Assembly: GCA_964036665.1 (NCBI GenBank)
Contig: OZ038526.1
Location: 16,802,001-16,866,000, forward strand
Reading direction: 5' to 3'
DNA length: 64,000 nt
DNA from: Gordius sp. MW1
Taxonomy: Eukaryota > Nematomorpha > Gordioida > Gordea > Gordiidae
This document shows, in pieces, positions 40,283 to 50,526 of this stretch (within the stretch, counting starts at the first letter, position 1; each line of letters starts with the position of its first letter). The notes beneath the pieces are model-generated. The model did no database searches and had not been told where the DNA came from. It saw only the letters and a program-made list of their open reading frames with translations. Made by a program: the position numbers and the translations under genes.

Positions 40283-40593
40283 CCTTATTTTACTGTGATG
40301 GACTTTTTAAGACCTACCTTACAACCTAGGAGTCAATGGTCTAGTCTAGATGACTCAATAATGTTTGGAGAAGATCTATCAATTAACCCTGATAGCATGT
40401 ATTCAGATGCTTGTACTAGTAATAAGGAAAATGGTAAATTGATAAAGCTTGTATTAATTAAAATTCATATAGAACCTCCAACTCCAAATATTGAAAAGAA
40501 AAGTTCAGAAAACAGTTTTTTGGAGAAAATTTATGACCTTGAATTCAAAAATCAGGACAAACACATTGTAGATGTTTTACTTGCTATGCAATT
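40283..40593 (+). pseudogene. MADF-protein remnant, copy B (interrupted)
   Basis: Near-duplicate of 39600-39912 with few substitutions, beginning at the TGTGATGGACTTTTTAAGAC block. It ends abruptly at GCTATGCAATT where a foldback element begins. The matching continuation (TTTATTTTATTTGTGATATA) resumes at about 43372. The WPYF part of the domain is absent. Confidence 0.75.
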
Positions 40594-41455
40594 GTGGCAT
40601 AAGGCCAGATTTGGATTTTTCTTCCCCGGTCCCCGCGTACCGTTTTATTCCAGTTTTGGTAAATTGCAGTTTAAATAGTTTAATTTAATTACCCTTTCTT
40701 TAAAAATAGATCCAAGGTCACTCTTGCTTCTAGATTTTCCCCCCTTCCTCATGAATATAATTTAATCGTTAAATTTCCCCGCACGTTCATGTTTGTATTA
40801 TTTACCTCCCCCCCCCCGATCATTATTGTACCAGTCCGCTTGTTGATACGCTTATTGTTTATTGTGCGCTATCATCGTAGCTTTATAAAGCAGTGTTCAA
40901 AAACATATTGTAATCTGAATCGTTGCCTTGATAATGGTCTTAATAAATTTTTAAAGTGGAAATAGATGTAGTCACACAAATATTTAGTATCTAATTAAAT
41001 CGCGGTAGATCTTAGAATATAAAGACAAATAGGACTAGAAATTAAAATTAATATTTCGTTTCCTTTTAAGTGGATATAATAATGGCCCTAAAATATATAA
41101 AATATGTTTTTGAACACTGCTTTATAAAGCTACGATGATAGCGCACAATAAACAATAAGCGTATCAACAAGCGGACTGGTACAATAATGATCAGTGATAT
41201 ACATAAGAGGTAAACAATAATGATCGGGGGGGGGGGGGAGGTAAATAATACAAACATGAACGTGCGGGGAAATTTTAACGATTAAATTATATTCATGATG
41301 AAGGGGGGAAAATCTAGAAGCAAGAGTGACCTTGGATCTATTTTTAAAGAAGAAGGGTAATTAAATTAAACTATTAAAACTGCAATTTACCAAAACTGGA
41401 ATAAAACGGTACGCGGGGGCCGGGGAAGAAAAATCCAAATCTGGCCTTATGCCAC
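40594..41455. mobile_element. foldback element, copy 1
   Basis: Begins GTGGCATAAGGCCAGATTTG and ends with the reverse complement (CAAATCTGGCCTTATGCCAC). Inverted arms are about 40594-40909 and 41101-41455, around a ~190-bp AT-rich centre. Arms contain CCCCGG..CCCGCG, a C10 or G-run beside GATCATTATTG, and TGTGCGCTATCATCGTAGC. The right arm has an extra ~39 bp (GATCAGTGATATACATAAG...). No coding capacity, so it resembles a MITE or foldback element. Confidence 0.85.
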
Positions 41456-41848
41456 ACCTTACCCTTTACCCAAAATAAACTTGACCTTACAGAAACAAAA
41501 TATCACTTAAACGACATATTTACTTTTGATCATTTCAATCAGGCCACCAATTAAATTTATCACTAATGCTACTTTATAAAAACACTGAGGATAACTCATA
41601 GAGTTTAGAGCCTCAAAACATGCGAGGATAACTCCTAGAGTTCAGAGCCTCAAAATTCAACATGAGGATAACTCATAGAGTTCAGAGCCTCAAAAATATC
41701 CGTAGCTTTAACTTTAAAACAAATTACTGGCCTTTTTTCGTAACCAAAAATTAATATAAACCATATTAAGAGTTCCAACAAAATTGACATTCAAAAATTT
41801 AACATAACCCTTATTACAAGTTTCCATCAAAATTAGACCTTTTCCTCT
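41456..41848 (+). repeat. spacer with ~45-bp minisatellite, copy 1
   Basis: Non-coding link between the two foldback copies. Contains three units of GAGGATAACTCATAGAGTTC + AGAGCCTCAAAA starting near 41589, 41623 and 41663. The whole spacer is repeated after copy 2, so foldback plus spacer forms a tandem unit of 1255 bp. Confidence 0.8.
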
Positions 41849-42718
41849 GTGGCATAAGGCCAGATTTGGATTTTTCTTCCCCGGCCCCCGCGTACCGTTT
41901 TATTCCAGTTTTGGTAAATTGCAGTTTTAATAGTTTAATTTAATTACCCTTCTTCTTTAAAAATAGATCCAAGGTCACTATTGCTTCTAGATTTTCCCCC
42001 CTTCCTCATGAATATAATTTAATCGTTAAATTTCCCCGCACGTTCATGTTTGTATTATTTACCTCCCCCCCCCCCCCCGATCATTATTGTACCAGTCCGC
42101 TTGTTGATACGCTTATTGTTTATTGTGCGCTATCATCATAGCTTTATAAAGCAGTGTTCAAAAACATATTGTAATCTGAATCGTTGCCTTGATAATGGTC
42201 TTAATAAATTTTTAAAGTGGAAATAGATGTAGTCACACAAATATTTAGTATCTAATTAAATCGCGGTAGATCTTAGAATATAAAGACAAATAGGACTAGA
42301 AATTAAAATTAATATTTCGTTTCCTTTTAAGTGGATATAATAATGGCCCTAAAATATATAACATATGTTTTTGAACACTGCTTTATAAAGCTACGATGAT
42401 AGCGCACAATAAACAATAAGCGTATCAACAAGCGGACTGGTACAATAATGATCAGTGATATACATAAGAGGTAAACAATAATGATCGGGGGGGGGGGGAG
42501 GTAAATAATACAAACATGAACGTGCGGGGAAATTTAACGATTAAATTATATTCATGATGAAGGGGGGGGGGGGGGAAATCTAGAAGCAAGAGTGACCTTG
42601 GATCTATTTTTAAAGAAGAAGGGTAATTAAATTAAACTATTAAAACTGCAATTTACCAAAACTGGAATAAAATACGCGGGGGCCGGGGAAGAAAAATCCA
42701 AATCTGGCCTTATGCCAC
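41849..42718. mobile_element. foldback element, copy 2
   Basis: Second copy with the same GTGGCATAAGG...CCTTATGCCAC termini, 1255 bp after the first. Differences are mainly in homopolymers: a longer C-run near 42063, a G-run of 13 near 42562, and loss of CGGT near 42672. The tandem arrangement shows a duplication that included the spacer, not two independent insertions. Confidence 0.85.
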
Positions 42719-43371
42719 ACCTTACCCTTTACCCAAAATAAACTTGACCTTACAGAAACAAAATATCACTTAAACGACATATTTACTTTTGATCATTTCA
42801 ATCAGGCCACCAATTAAATTTATCACTAATGCTACTTTATAAAAACACTGAGGATAACTCATAGAGTTCAGAGCCTCAAAACATACGAGGATAACTCCTA
42901 GAGTTCAGAGCCTCAAAATTCAACATGAGGATAACTCATAGAGTTCAGAGCCTCAAAAATATCCGTAGCTTTAACTTTAAAACAAATTACTGGCCTTTTT
43001 TCGTAACCAAAAATTAATATAAACCATATTAAGAGTTCCAACAAAATTGACATTCAAAAATTTAACATAACCCTTATTACAAGTTTCCATCAAAATTAGA
43101 TCTTTTCTTCGCCGTACTCTACTAAAAAAAACTGCTTTTCCCTCGACAAAAAAATCGCCCAAAAATGTTCAAATAAAAGGGGAGGGGGGGGGGGGGTTTG
43201 GTATAATATCGATTATTAACAATATAATCATCAAATTTACGTAACATAATAAGAATTTTGGCTTCTTTTAGATTATTTGTTTCCAGTGTTCATATTAGAA
43301 TTTTCAGAATTCCTTCATTGACTTTCATCTGTGAAATATTGACGTATATCTCTTGAACCTCTTCATGGATT
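42719..43371 (+). repeat. spacer copy 2 and unique tail of the insertion
   Basis: 42719-43110 repeats the first spacer, including the three-unit GAGGATAACTC minisatellite. From ~43100 the sequence becomes unique, with a G-run near 43183, and ends at about 43371 where the Harbinger copy resumes. No convincing coding sequence. Confidence 0.7.
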
Positions 43372-43700
43372 TATTTTATTTGTGATATACTTACAATGAA
43401 TCTAATAAATATGATAGGAATAAGTGTTATAAATGTAAAAGATTCACATATAGAAAATTTATTTTATAGCAATTATTAAAAATCCAAGGCAGTTTTGCAA
43501 AACTATTGAAAAATAGTGCTTGTAGTTATAAAATGCACTTCCAGAATTTGAGGGCTTTTTTATTTCACTTCACAGTGCTTACCATCAAGAGCACCTATGC
43601 AATTAGGAAAGTTCCATAATTTATAGAAATTTTGAAGTATTTTTTCAAAATCTTCCAAAGATGGAGATTTCAAATGTATAGGTTGAACATTACATGTTTT
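43372..43700 (-). pseudogene. PIF/Harbinger transposase remnant, copy B
   Basis: Continuation of Harbinger copy B beyond the insertion. The minus-strand frame from 43691 has the same LWNFPNCIGALDGKH signature and the same premature stop after HCEVK as copy A, and the two copies differ at few positions. The shared stop means the duplication happened after inactivation. Confidence 0.78.
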
Positions 43701-43849
43701 AATTTTCTTATAATTTCCTCTTCTTTAGGGTATTTTCGCTTTTCTCATATTAACAACCTTTGACACCCATTAGTTAAAAAAACCAAAGTATGACCTTTTC
43801 CCCTAAAAAAGAATTAGTAATGAATAATTCACTTGGTTAACATCGATAA

Positions 43850-44190
43850 TTACTCTATGCCCTCCCCTACAAAGGGCTATCCTCTACTTATAGGGTTCCC
43901 TGTGCCCCTACAAAGGCTGCCTCTACTGATGTCGAATCCCGGAGAGGGCAATTTTTTTTAATTACATGGAAAATTTGTATAATTAATTAATAATTAGGCA
44001 TTTAAAACCCCCTATAGACATTCTCGCCCCCTCCTACCTTTCTCGCCCATAAATTGCATAGCAAATATGATACATTTATACGGAGTATAGATGAGTCGTC
44101 CCCCCTCCCCTTCCCCCCATCCCCTTCCCCCCATCCCCTTCCCCCTTCCCCCTTCCCACGAGGGCCGAAGGCCCGAGTTTTTTACTTTCT
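43850..44190 (+). repeat. tRNA-like module plus C-rich hairpin element
   Basis: 43850-43953 is a decayed tRNA-like module (CTATGCCCTCCCCTAC ... GTCGAATCCCGGAGAGGGCA). From ~43975 comes a ~210-bp element: AATTAATTAATAATTAGGCA, TATAGACATTCTCGCCCC, the end motif AAATTGCATAGCAAATATG, GGAGTATAGATGAGTCGTCC, a long C-rich tract, and GGGCCGAAGGCCC. Inverted copies lie at 52955-53150 and 59550-59755. Confidence 0.75.
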
Positions 44191-44582
44191 TTGGATTGAA
44201 TAAGATAATAGAATATCAGATCACTTATACAGTAAAGAATTTGGATCGTGTAACATTGGCCAAAAAATACATACAATACATACACACAAGATAATTGTTA
44301 TTGATGCATCCACCTGATGATCTTATAAGTGACGAGGTATTTGGTTTTATAAATCTTATTAAAAATTTAGCAATCTTGCCAAGAAGATACTCTTCTTCCT
44401 GGTACCTATGTTGAAGAGATAGCTTTTAAACATATTAAAAATCAAGTAAGATATAAAGACTTAATTAACTTTTTAGAATGGTTTAAAACAATCATTATGT
44501 AGATTAGATACTAATAAATTGGATTTTCCAGAATTATTAGTAGTAGACTCAAATATTTTATTACTTGTAAAAAACAAGAAAA

Positions 44583-44968
44583 ATGATGTTGAAATTTCAG
44601 ATGATATTAAACGAGAATCACTTTTGTAATATTAAATTGTTTTATACTTACAACTATATTATAGCTATGAACAAGCATTAAAAAGTGTATTTTGTGCACT
44701 GGAAAAGCTTAAAAACTTAGATATTGTGACTGTGAGGCCTTCTGATTATTTTGCTGATATGGCTAAATCAGATATTCATATGGACAAGGTTAGTATAAGA
44801 TTGTATGAGTATGCTCTTAGAGTCTTAAACAACCAGTTAAAACCTTTTAAAATGGGAAAACTAGTGGAAAAGGGGTTTATAGGTGTATTAAAATTAAAAT
44901 GGCATAACGTTAGTCGGGCTTTATTCATATTATGCGGCCAGACTAAATTAGACTTTGGTATTAATTGA
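44583..44968 (+). pseudogene. EBP2-like: EBP2-like rRNA-processing gene fragment
   Basis: Reading DDIKRESLF (to 44625), splicing out GTAATA...TATATTATAG (44626-44664, 39 nt), then YEQALKSVFCALEKLKNLD and RPSDYFADMAKSDIHMDKV gives the core block of the EBP2 family (nucleolar 60S assembly factor), whose members have FYxQA and RPxDYFAEMAKSDxHM at the same spacing. After DKV only QLKPFKMGKLVEK is loosely similar, and the lysine-rich C-terminus is missing before the stop at 44968. Upstream frames (44304-44515) cannot be joined with confidence. It may be a partial copy or a divergent gene; the frame over the exon is intact. Confidence 0.6.
44626..44664 (+). other. 39-nt intron in the EBP2-like fragment
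   Basis: Starts GTAATA and ends ATTATAG. Removing it restores continuous similarity (ESLF|YEQA) across the exons. Retention of an intron argues against a retro-copied pseudogene. Confidence 0.6.
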
Positions 44969-44985
44969 GATGAAATATGGTTCAA

Positions 44986-45562
44986 ACTTTCTAATGTTTT
45001 AATAAAATAATGTATCCATATCTACAAGTTATAATGTTGAAAATTTTAATTCATTTTATATATTTAATTAACTTTAAAATTTCTTAAAGAATATATTTCA
45101 TTTGTATAATTTTTGCTTGTTTATTTATTGATTGCAACTTATACTCTCTTTTAATTTTTTATTTTAATCTTGACGATGGGCTCTCTTTTATTACAACCAT
45201 TTCCCTCTTATGACAAATAACACTTTTTATTTAAAGGATTGTTAATAATTCATGAATTTATCACTAATGTTAATTTTTAGAGCATAGTAATTTTCAATCA
45301 TTATTTTTTTGAGTAGAAGCTAGGTTTAATAAATAACTTTTTGAGTGTCCATTTCTGTTTTGTCCTGATAGCAGTAGTATAGGCAGAGGCATTTTACTAA
45401 ATTCTATAAATATTTATATAATAGGTTTGGCAATAAATAAATCAGCTAATTTATGATGAAATTTAATTTTAAATCTAGAAATAAATTTAATTATCAATAC
45501 TTCTCTACAAAGTCTATTTTGCAACTAACAGTCATCAAATATTGCATGGTAATTTTTATATA
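44986..45562. other. no gene seen; AT-rich
   Basis: Short stop-rich frames on both strands and no recognisable repeat beyond simple AT-rich sequence. Confidence 0.45.
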
Positions 45563-45710
45563 CAAGGGCATAGCCAGGATTTGAATTAGAGGTGAGCATT
45601 AATTATTTAAGGAGGGGCATAATGATAATTTTGTCAAATTTTAGCCATATTTATATTAAATTTTAAGAATTAGGGGTGAGGTAACTGCCTCCCCCTGGCT
45701 ACGCCCATGT
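45563..45710. mobile_element. hAT-type MITE (~148 bp)
   Basis: Ends AGGGCATAGCCAGGATTTG and CCTCCCCCTGGCTACGCCC are imperfect inverted repeats of the common GGGCGTAGCCAGG terminus seen in invertebrate hAT elements. It has G-rich motifs inside each end and no coding capacity. A clear 8-bp target duplication was not found. Confidence 0.55.
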
Positions 45711-45969
45711 TGTATATTATGTAGTTTTTTAATCTAGACAATTACAACTTAGCCAATATTATTGACCTTTTAAGAGACTTCTTTTTTTAAACAACTAATA
45801 ATTTACATTGATTTTTGCAGAGTTCTGTCTGATCGTTCTGATTTATAACGATTAGATGGTAAATAAATACAGTCAAAACTCCTTGTAGAGAAATATGTTC
45901 TCTACTTTTAATTTTATTATAACCCAAAATAAAAATGATTCAAAATGAATAAAATTTAGTTAAAACATC

Positions 45970-46215
45970 TTGTTTATATAGTAGCGAGGTGAGTGGTAAA
46001 ATAATAAAGTTAAGATTTATGAATAGTGATGGGTCGTGAATGCTCGAATAATAAAGGTTAAGTTGTATGAATAAGGAACCAATGATCGAGTTTATATATT
46101 CAAATAATAAAGGTTAAGTTTTTGCCTAGGTAACCGATAAGCGAGTTGCTTTATTCAAATTACCTAGAAGGTTAATTTCTTTCCTAGGTAAAAATATAAT
46201 TCCAAGTAAGTATAT
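45970..46215 (+). repeat. degenerate ~65-bp tandem repeat
   Basis: Four or so irregular units containing ATTCAAATAATAAAGGTTAAGT, with interspersed CCTAGGTAA and CGAGT motifs (units near 46000, 46050, 46100 and 46210). No coding sequence. Confidence 0.5.
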
Positions 46216-46254
46216 TCAAATAAGAAAGGTTAGTGTAACCATATCCTTAATCAC

Positions 46255-46530
46255 AGATCGGATTATCGCGAAAATCTTTTAATCGCGAAGTTAACCGCCA
46301 TTTTGTTTTAACGATAATATTAACAAAAACATTGTTTATTGACAAATGGCTTAATAGTACAATATCGGATATTCACAAACATTTTCGAGTCCTTAAATTA
46401 ACCAGATAATTATATAAAATATCGTTTTATTGCGAAGCGTAAGAAATGAATATTTAATAAAATGTACATATACTTTTATTTCCATCGTTTAATCGCGAAA
46501 TATCGGTTCATCGCGAATTTTTTTCAGGCT
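46255..46530. other. cluster of ATCGCGAA motifs
   Basis: TTATCGCGAAAA (~46263), TAATCGCGAAGT (~46281), TATTGCGAAG (~46430), TAATCGCGAAAT (~46489) and CATCGCGAATTT (~46511) occur in under 270 bp of AT-rich sequence; related ATCGCGAATT sites lie near 35649 and 38526. Probably an ancient repeat, or binding sites. Unassigned. Confidence 0.35.
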
Positions 46531-46966
46531 TAAGGCTTTGCAATTGAACGGTTTTGCCTATTAAAAATCAACTTAAATCTTGAACTTTTATCTAAGCGAT
46601 GGGCAAGTAACCGAGCTTGAAAATAACTTTAATTTTAATAAAAAATGGTCACAATAAGCAAGCAAAATTTTTTAAAACACCTTTCATCCTGCATAAATTT
46701 TTTATTTTTAGCATGGATTATCAGTACAAAAATAAAAATATATGTGCAATTTTGCCATCATATTAGTTATTTATTTTTTTTTCAACCTCACATTAATTTT
46801 AGCCTACCCCTATATCATTTAAGTTAAAATTCGAGATCTAATTTGCAAACTCGGATAACTGCCCATTACGCAGAAAAAAAGATCAAAACTTACGTTTATT
46901 TTTATTCCAATATTATTTATTTATTATATATTCTTTATAAATTTGAAATTTGATAAAAAACAAACA

Positions 46967-48365
46967 TCATAATATGTTCTTGTGATTTGATTATACCGCC
47001 ATCTATAAATATCTTTGGTGGAAATTTAATTTTTCGAATTTTTGCCCATGTCGTAGCCGAGACCAAACTTTTTATGATTGAAATATGATAATGGGCCATA
47101 AAGGAGTGCACATTGTGAAATTGGTGATTTCATATACAGGGTAAATATGTTTTTAAGATTTTTCACTAATTTGACCACAAAAAATTAACCGCAAATGTTT
47201 GAGGTTTTTGGTTAAATTATTTCGATAGAGATTTTTTAGGAACAAAATGCATTAAAATTTGAGAATAACGCAATTACTTTCAAAAATATGACAAAAATAG
47301 TAAAACCCATAGAACGCTCCCGAACGTTATTTTGGCCCTTAAAACCTACATAACATAAAAAGTATAGGCCCAAAATGGCTAAAATTTTCAGAAATTAGTC
47401 TAATAAATGAGGCCTATACCCTCACAAAAATTATCCTCATCCAAAATGGTCGGTCAAAAATGTTTTGATTTGTCATGAAATGCTTATATTAAAGACCTTT
47501 TTAGAAATACTTAAAGAATGGGCTGGGCCTCTTACATATTTATTCTTTCTGCTAAAATTCAAATTCTATAATCTTTTTATAGAGGGAACTAATTTTATTT
47601 GTTATTTAACCATGTAAATAAATGAAAAAAGCAAATGATGCAAATTTGTTAAAAATAATTTTGAGGTTAAAAATTAATATGATCTAAAATTCACATTAAA
47701 TCTAATGTTGCCTTTATATTAGTATGAAATACAGATAATTTTTGATTACATTTTATTGTGGATGACAAAATAATACATATCGTAATTATTTTGGGCTATA
47801 TATTAAAAGTTACTGACACAAATATTATGTCCATGGGATAAATTATTTGATGAATAGCAAACATCATAATATGTTCTTGTGATAATTGATTATACGGCCA
47901 TTTATAAATATTTTTGGTGGAAATGTAATTTTTCGAATTCTTGACCATCTCGTAGCCGATACCAAACTTTTTATGATTGAAATATGATAATGGACTACAA
48001 AGGAGTGCACACTGTGAATTGGTGATTGCATATACAGGGTAAATATGGTTTTAAGATTTTTCACTAATTTGACCACAAAAAATTAACCGCAAAAGTTGGA
48101 GGTCTTTGGTTATATTTCGATAGAAGATTTTTTAGGAACAAAATGTACCAATTGAGTAAATAATGCAAATACTTTAAAAAATAGTAAAACTATAAAACGC
48201 TCCCAAACGTGATTTTGGCCCTTTAAGTCTATAACTTAAAAAGTATTGACCCAAAATGGCTAGAATTTTCAGGAATTACTCTAATAAATTAGGCCTACAC
48301 CCTCGCCAAAAATTATCCTGATCTGAGATGGTCGGTCGAAAATCGTCTTTTTTTGACGAATCGAC
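46967..48365 (+). repeat. direct duplication of a ~0.5-kb non-coding repeat
   Basis: Unit 1 (about 46967-47455) and unit 2 (about 47857-48345) share CATCATAATATGTTCTTGTG, GGTGGAAATTTAATTTTTCG, GGAGTGCACA, TATACAGGGTAAATATG and AAAATTATCCTSAT blocks in the same order, ~890 bp apart. The ~400 bp between is AT-rich and not repeated. The units have diverged visibly by substitution and indels. No domain recognised. Confidence 0.8.
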
Positions 48366-48504
48366 ATGGAGTGGCCTATAACAGAAATTTTAACGTTAAT
48401 ATAAATATTTGAAATTAATTAAAAAATTGCGGGTTTGTTAATTTTTTGAAAAAGATAATAAATACCCCATTTAGGAGTGCCGCAATTAACTTAAGAGTAC
48501 ACTT

Positions 48505-49418
48505 CAGGCGCTTAGCCAGGATTTTCTGGGGGGGGGGAGAAATTTCAAAAAAAAATTATAGCTTTTTTTTCAACAACAAAAATATAAATTCAAAAAATAT
48601 AAAATTTGCATATAAAATAAAAAGAAAGTTATTATAAAATAATTTTATATTTTCTTTTCCCCATTGAAAAAATATTAAGAACTTCATCGGGAGTAGGAGC
48701 TAACTCCCGATGAATTGTCAATAAAGCCAATCCATTTAATCTATTCTTAGACGTGGTATTTAATGAAGTTTTTAGCCTTCTCAGCGTTGAGAAGCTTCGT
48801 TCATTAGTACACGTTGTGATTGGAAGGCAGGCTAATAGATATAGAAGAGTCGTTATATTTGGTAGGGATTTTAATATATTATGTTCGGATAAGGCGTTTA
48901 AAGGATTCTTTGGACGAGATCTTCTGAGATCTTAGATAAGGCCATATACCAGATATTGAATTCTGCTATGAGATCTTCATTAGTCCCTTGGAGATCATTT
49001 ACATAAAACTCCGATAGAAAATTTTTTTTTAATCGCGTTTCTGGTGAAACAATAAAGAAATTTTGGGGAAATAAAATTTGGAAATTCTCCAAAACTTGTT
49101 TCTTGTCCAGAAACCGTTCATTCAATTGTGTAATAAAAATATCAAGTAATGGTATAAATATAGTAATTTTGTAGTATTCTTGAATGGATTCAGTATTAAT
49201 GTTACTTCTACAAGTTTGTTTTTTGCAAACTGAGGTTTTTTGAGCTCGAGATTATACAACTTGGCCTTGTCTTCAGCGACTAAAAAAACTTGTTGAAACT
49301 AAGTGTTTTACTTAGTCATTTATTGTAACTATAAAATAAAAACTTTAAATCTAAAAAAAATTTTATAAAATTTTTTTCTAAATTTTTGCCAAGGGGGGGC
49401 CCCTTATTTACGCCACTG
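48505..49418 (-). mobile_element. hAT element, internally deleted (914 bp)
   Basis: Bounded by an 8-bp target duplication, GTACACTT (48497-48504) and GTACACTC (49419-49426), 7 of 8 matching. Ends CAGGCGCTTAGCCAGG and TTTACGCCACTG are imperfect TIRs of the CAGTGGCGTA type, followed inward by G-runs (GGGGGGGGGG at 48529; GGGGGGGCCCC at 49393). It carries the C-terminal part of a transposase on the minus strand, so the element has lost most of its gene. Confidence 0.85.
48665..49290 (-). pseudogene. hAT transposase C-terminus (ZMYM1-like type)
   Basis: Minus-strand reading gives CKKQTCRSNINTESIQEYYK, then ITIFIPLLDIFITQLNERFL, later LIAEFNIWYMALSKI. After a frameshift near 48905 comes NILKSLPNITTLLYLLACLP, then ITTCTNERSFSTLRRLKTSL and RLNGLALLTIHRE. 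The last part is the hAT C-terminal dimerisation domain (ATxERSFSxLRRIK...RLNxLALLxIHR) as in ZMYM1-like and 52-kDa-repressor-like proteins. The RNase H-like catalytic region and N-terminal zinc finger are absent. Runs to the element's end in the same orientation. Confidence 0.85.
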
Positions 49419-49481
49419 GTACACTCTAATTACCGCCATCTATAGGCAATTCTAATTAGAGACTAATTTACTATATATATC

Positions 49482-50097
49482 TAGAGCCTTGTACGGGCCG
49501 CCCAAATCCGACCCTGTCCGGCCTGATCGGGTTTTGAGCCGGGGTTGGGCAGAATTTAAATCGGGACTAGGGTCGGGGCTGATGAGGCAGCCCGACCTAG
49601 GCTCGAGCCGGCCCGAATTGAACTAAAGCAAACTAATCTTTTTATAATATGATTTAACTTAACTCAACACGATATTAAATAATTATCTTCCTACACGTAC
49701 TTAATACAGACTTTAGTTTTTTTACTCTGTCTATTATAATATAACTGACCTGAATTGCAAATCTTTTTCTAGTATTTAAATAGATTCGTAGTAGCTGTTA
49801 GAACTTTAGAAATAAGATAGGAAAATATTTCAAACAGTTTTTTATTTGGAACTGTTGAAAATATATTTTATAACGGTTTTAAATTATTAGCTGAAAAAAT
49901 TGTAACGAGTGAAAATGGATTTTTTATTTTAAACTTATCCTACTTTTAAATTAAGATTAATAACAATTTAATGCATTTTAGGTAAATTATTTTTCAAAAA
50001 TATAATTTTTTAAAAATTTTATTTGAAAAATAGGGTCGGGCCAAATTTAAAAAAAATCTTTTAGGCTCGGACCGAAGCAATATATTGCAGGGCACTA
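49482..50097. mobile_element. hAT MITE, 616 bp, GC-rich ends
   Basis: Flanked by TATATATC (49474-49481) and TATGTATC (50098-50105), an 8-bp duplication with one mismatch. Termini TAGAGCCTTGTA and TGCAGGGCACTA are inverted repeats matching at about 9 of 12 positions. The left ~150 bp is strikingly GC-rich (GGGCCGCCC, CCGGCCTGATCGGG, CTCGAGCCGGCCCG), as is the right end (GGGTCGGGCC, GGCTCGGACCG), around an AT-rich non-coding core. Confidence 0.8.
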
Positions 50098-50526
50098 TAT
50101 GTATCCCTATCTTTTTTAGCATGTGACTTGAAAGTGATAACAGACATCACCCTTATTAGAGCTCATCAGTATGTCATAGAAAATTTTAATTAGAGACTAT
50201 AGAAGGAGCGCTAATTAGAGTGTAAAATACTTTTAAGTTAATTGCGGCACTCTTAATTGAGGTATTTTTTATCTTATTCAAATTGTTTATATAAATATTT
50301 TATAAGCATTGAGCAATCTAAATCAATTAATGAGCACCGTTTTTTTGAGTTTATCAAAAAATTATAAATTAAAACGTTTTTTCTACATTTTATTTTCAAG
50401 AAGTTTGTAATTAGCTGTCTTTGAAATTCTTTGTTAGCTGTTTTTTGATTTGTTTATCAATTATATGAATTTAAACCTTTATATGGTTGATATATAGTAT
50501 ATATAATAATTTGTTAGGTTAGAAAA

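Larger units (their letters stand above)
48449..50280. mobile_element. long-TIR MITE carrying two nested hAT elements
   Basis: Left end GGAGTGCCGCAATTAACTTA and right end TAAGTTAATTGCGGCACTC are inverted repeats extending outward through AAATACCCCA / TGAGGTATTTT and inward through ACACTCTAATTA / TAATTAGAGTGT and TCTAATTAGAGACT / AATTAGAGACTATAG. Taking out the two insertions (48505-49418 and 49482-50097) leaves ~300 bp that is nearly all inverted repeat. No coding capacity of its own. Confidence 0.8.

Noticed and set aside
40295..40678. A 127-codon frame as an intact gene
   Set aside because: The last ~28 codons read into the foldback element; the frame is a disrupted Harbinger MADF copy.
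44076..44294. Proline/serine-rich and glycine-rich open frames around the C-rich tract
   Set aside because: They are translations of the CCCCTTCCC simple-sequence tract on both strands in a repeat element found three times.
47864..48076. Minus-strand 70-codon frame with basic residues
   Set aside because: It lies inside the duplicated ~0.5-kb repeat; the corresponding frame in unit 1 (46967-47190) is not maintained, so coding is not supported.
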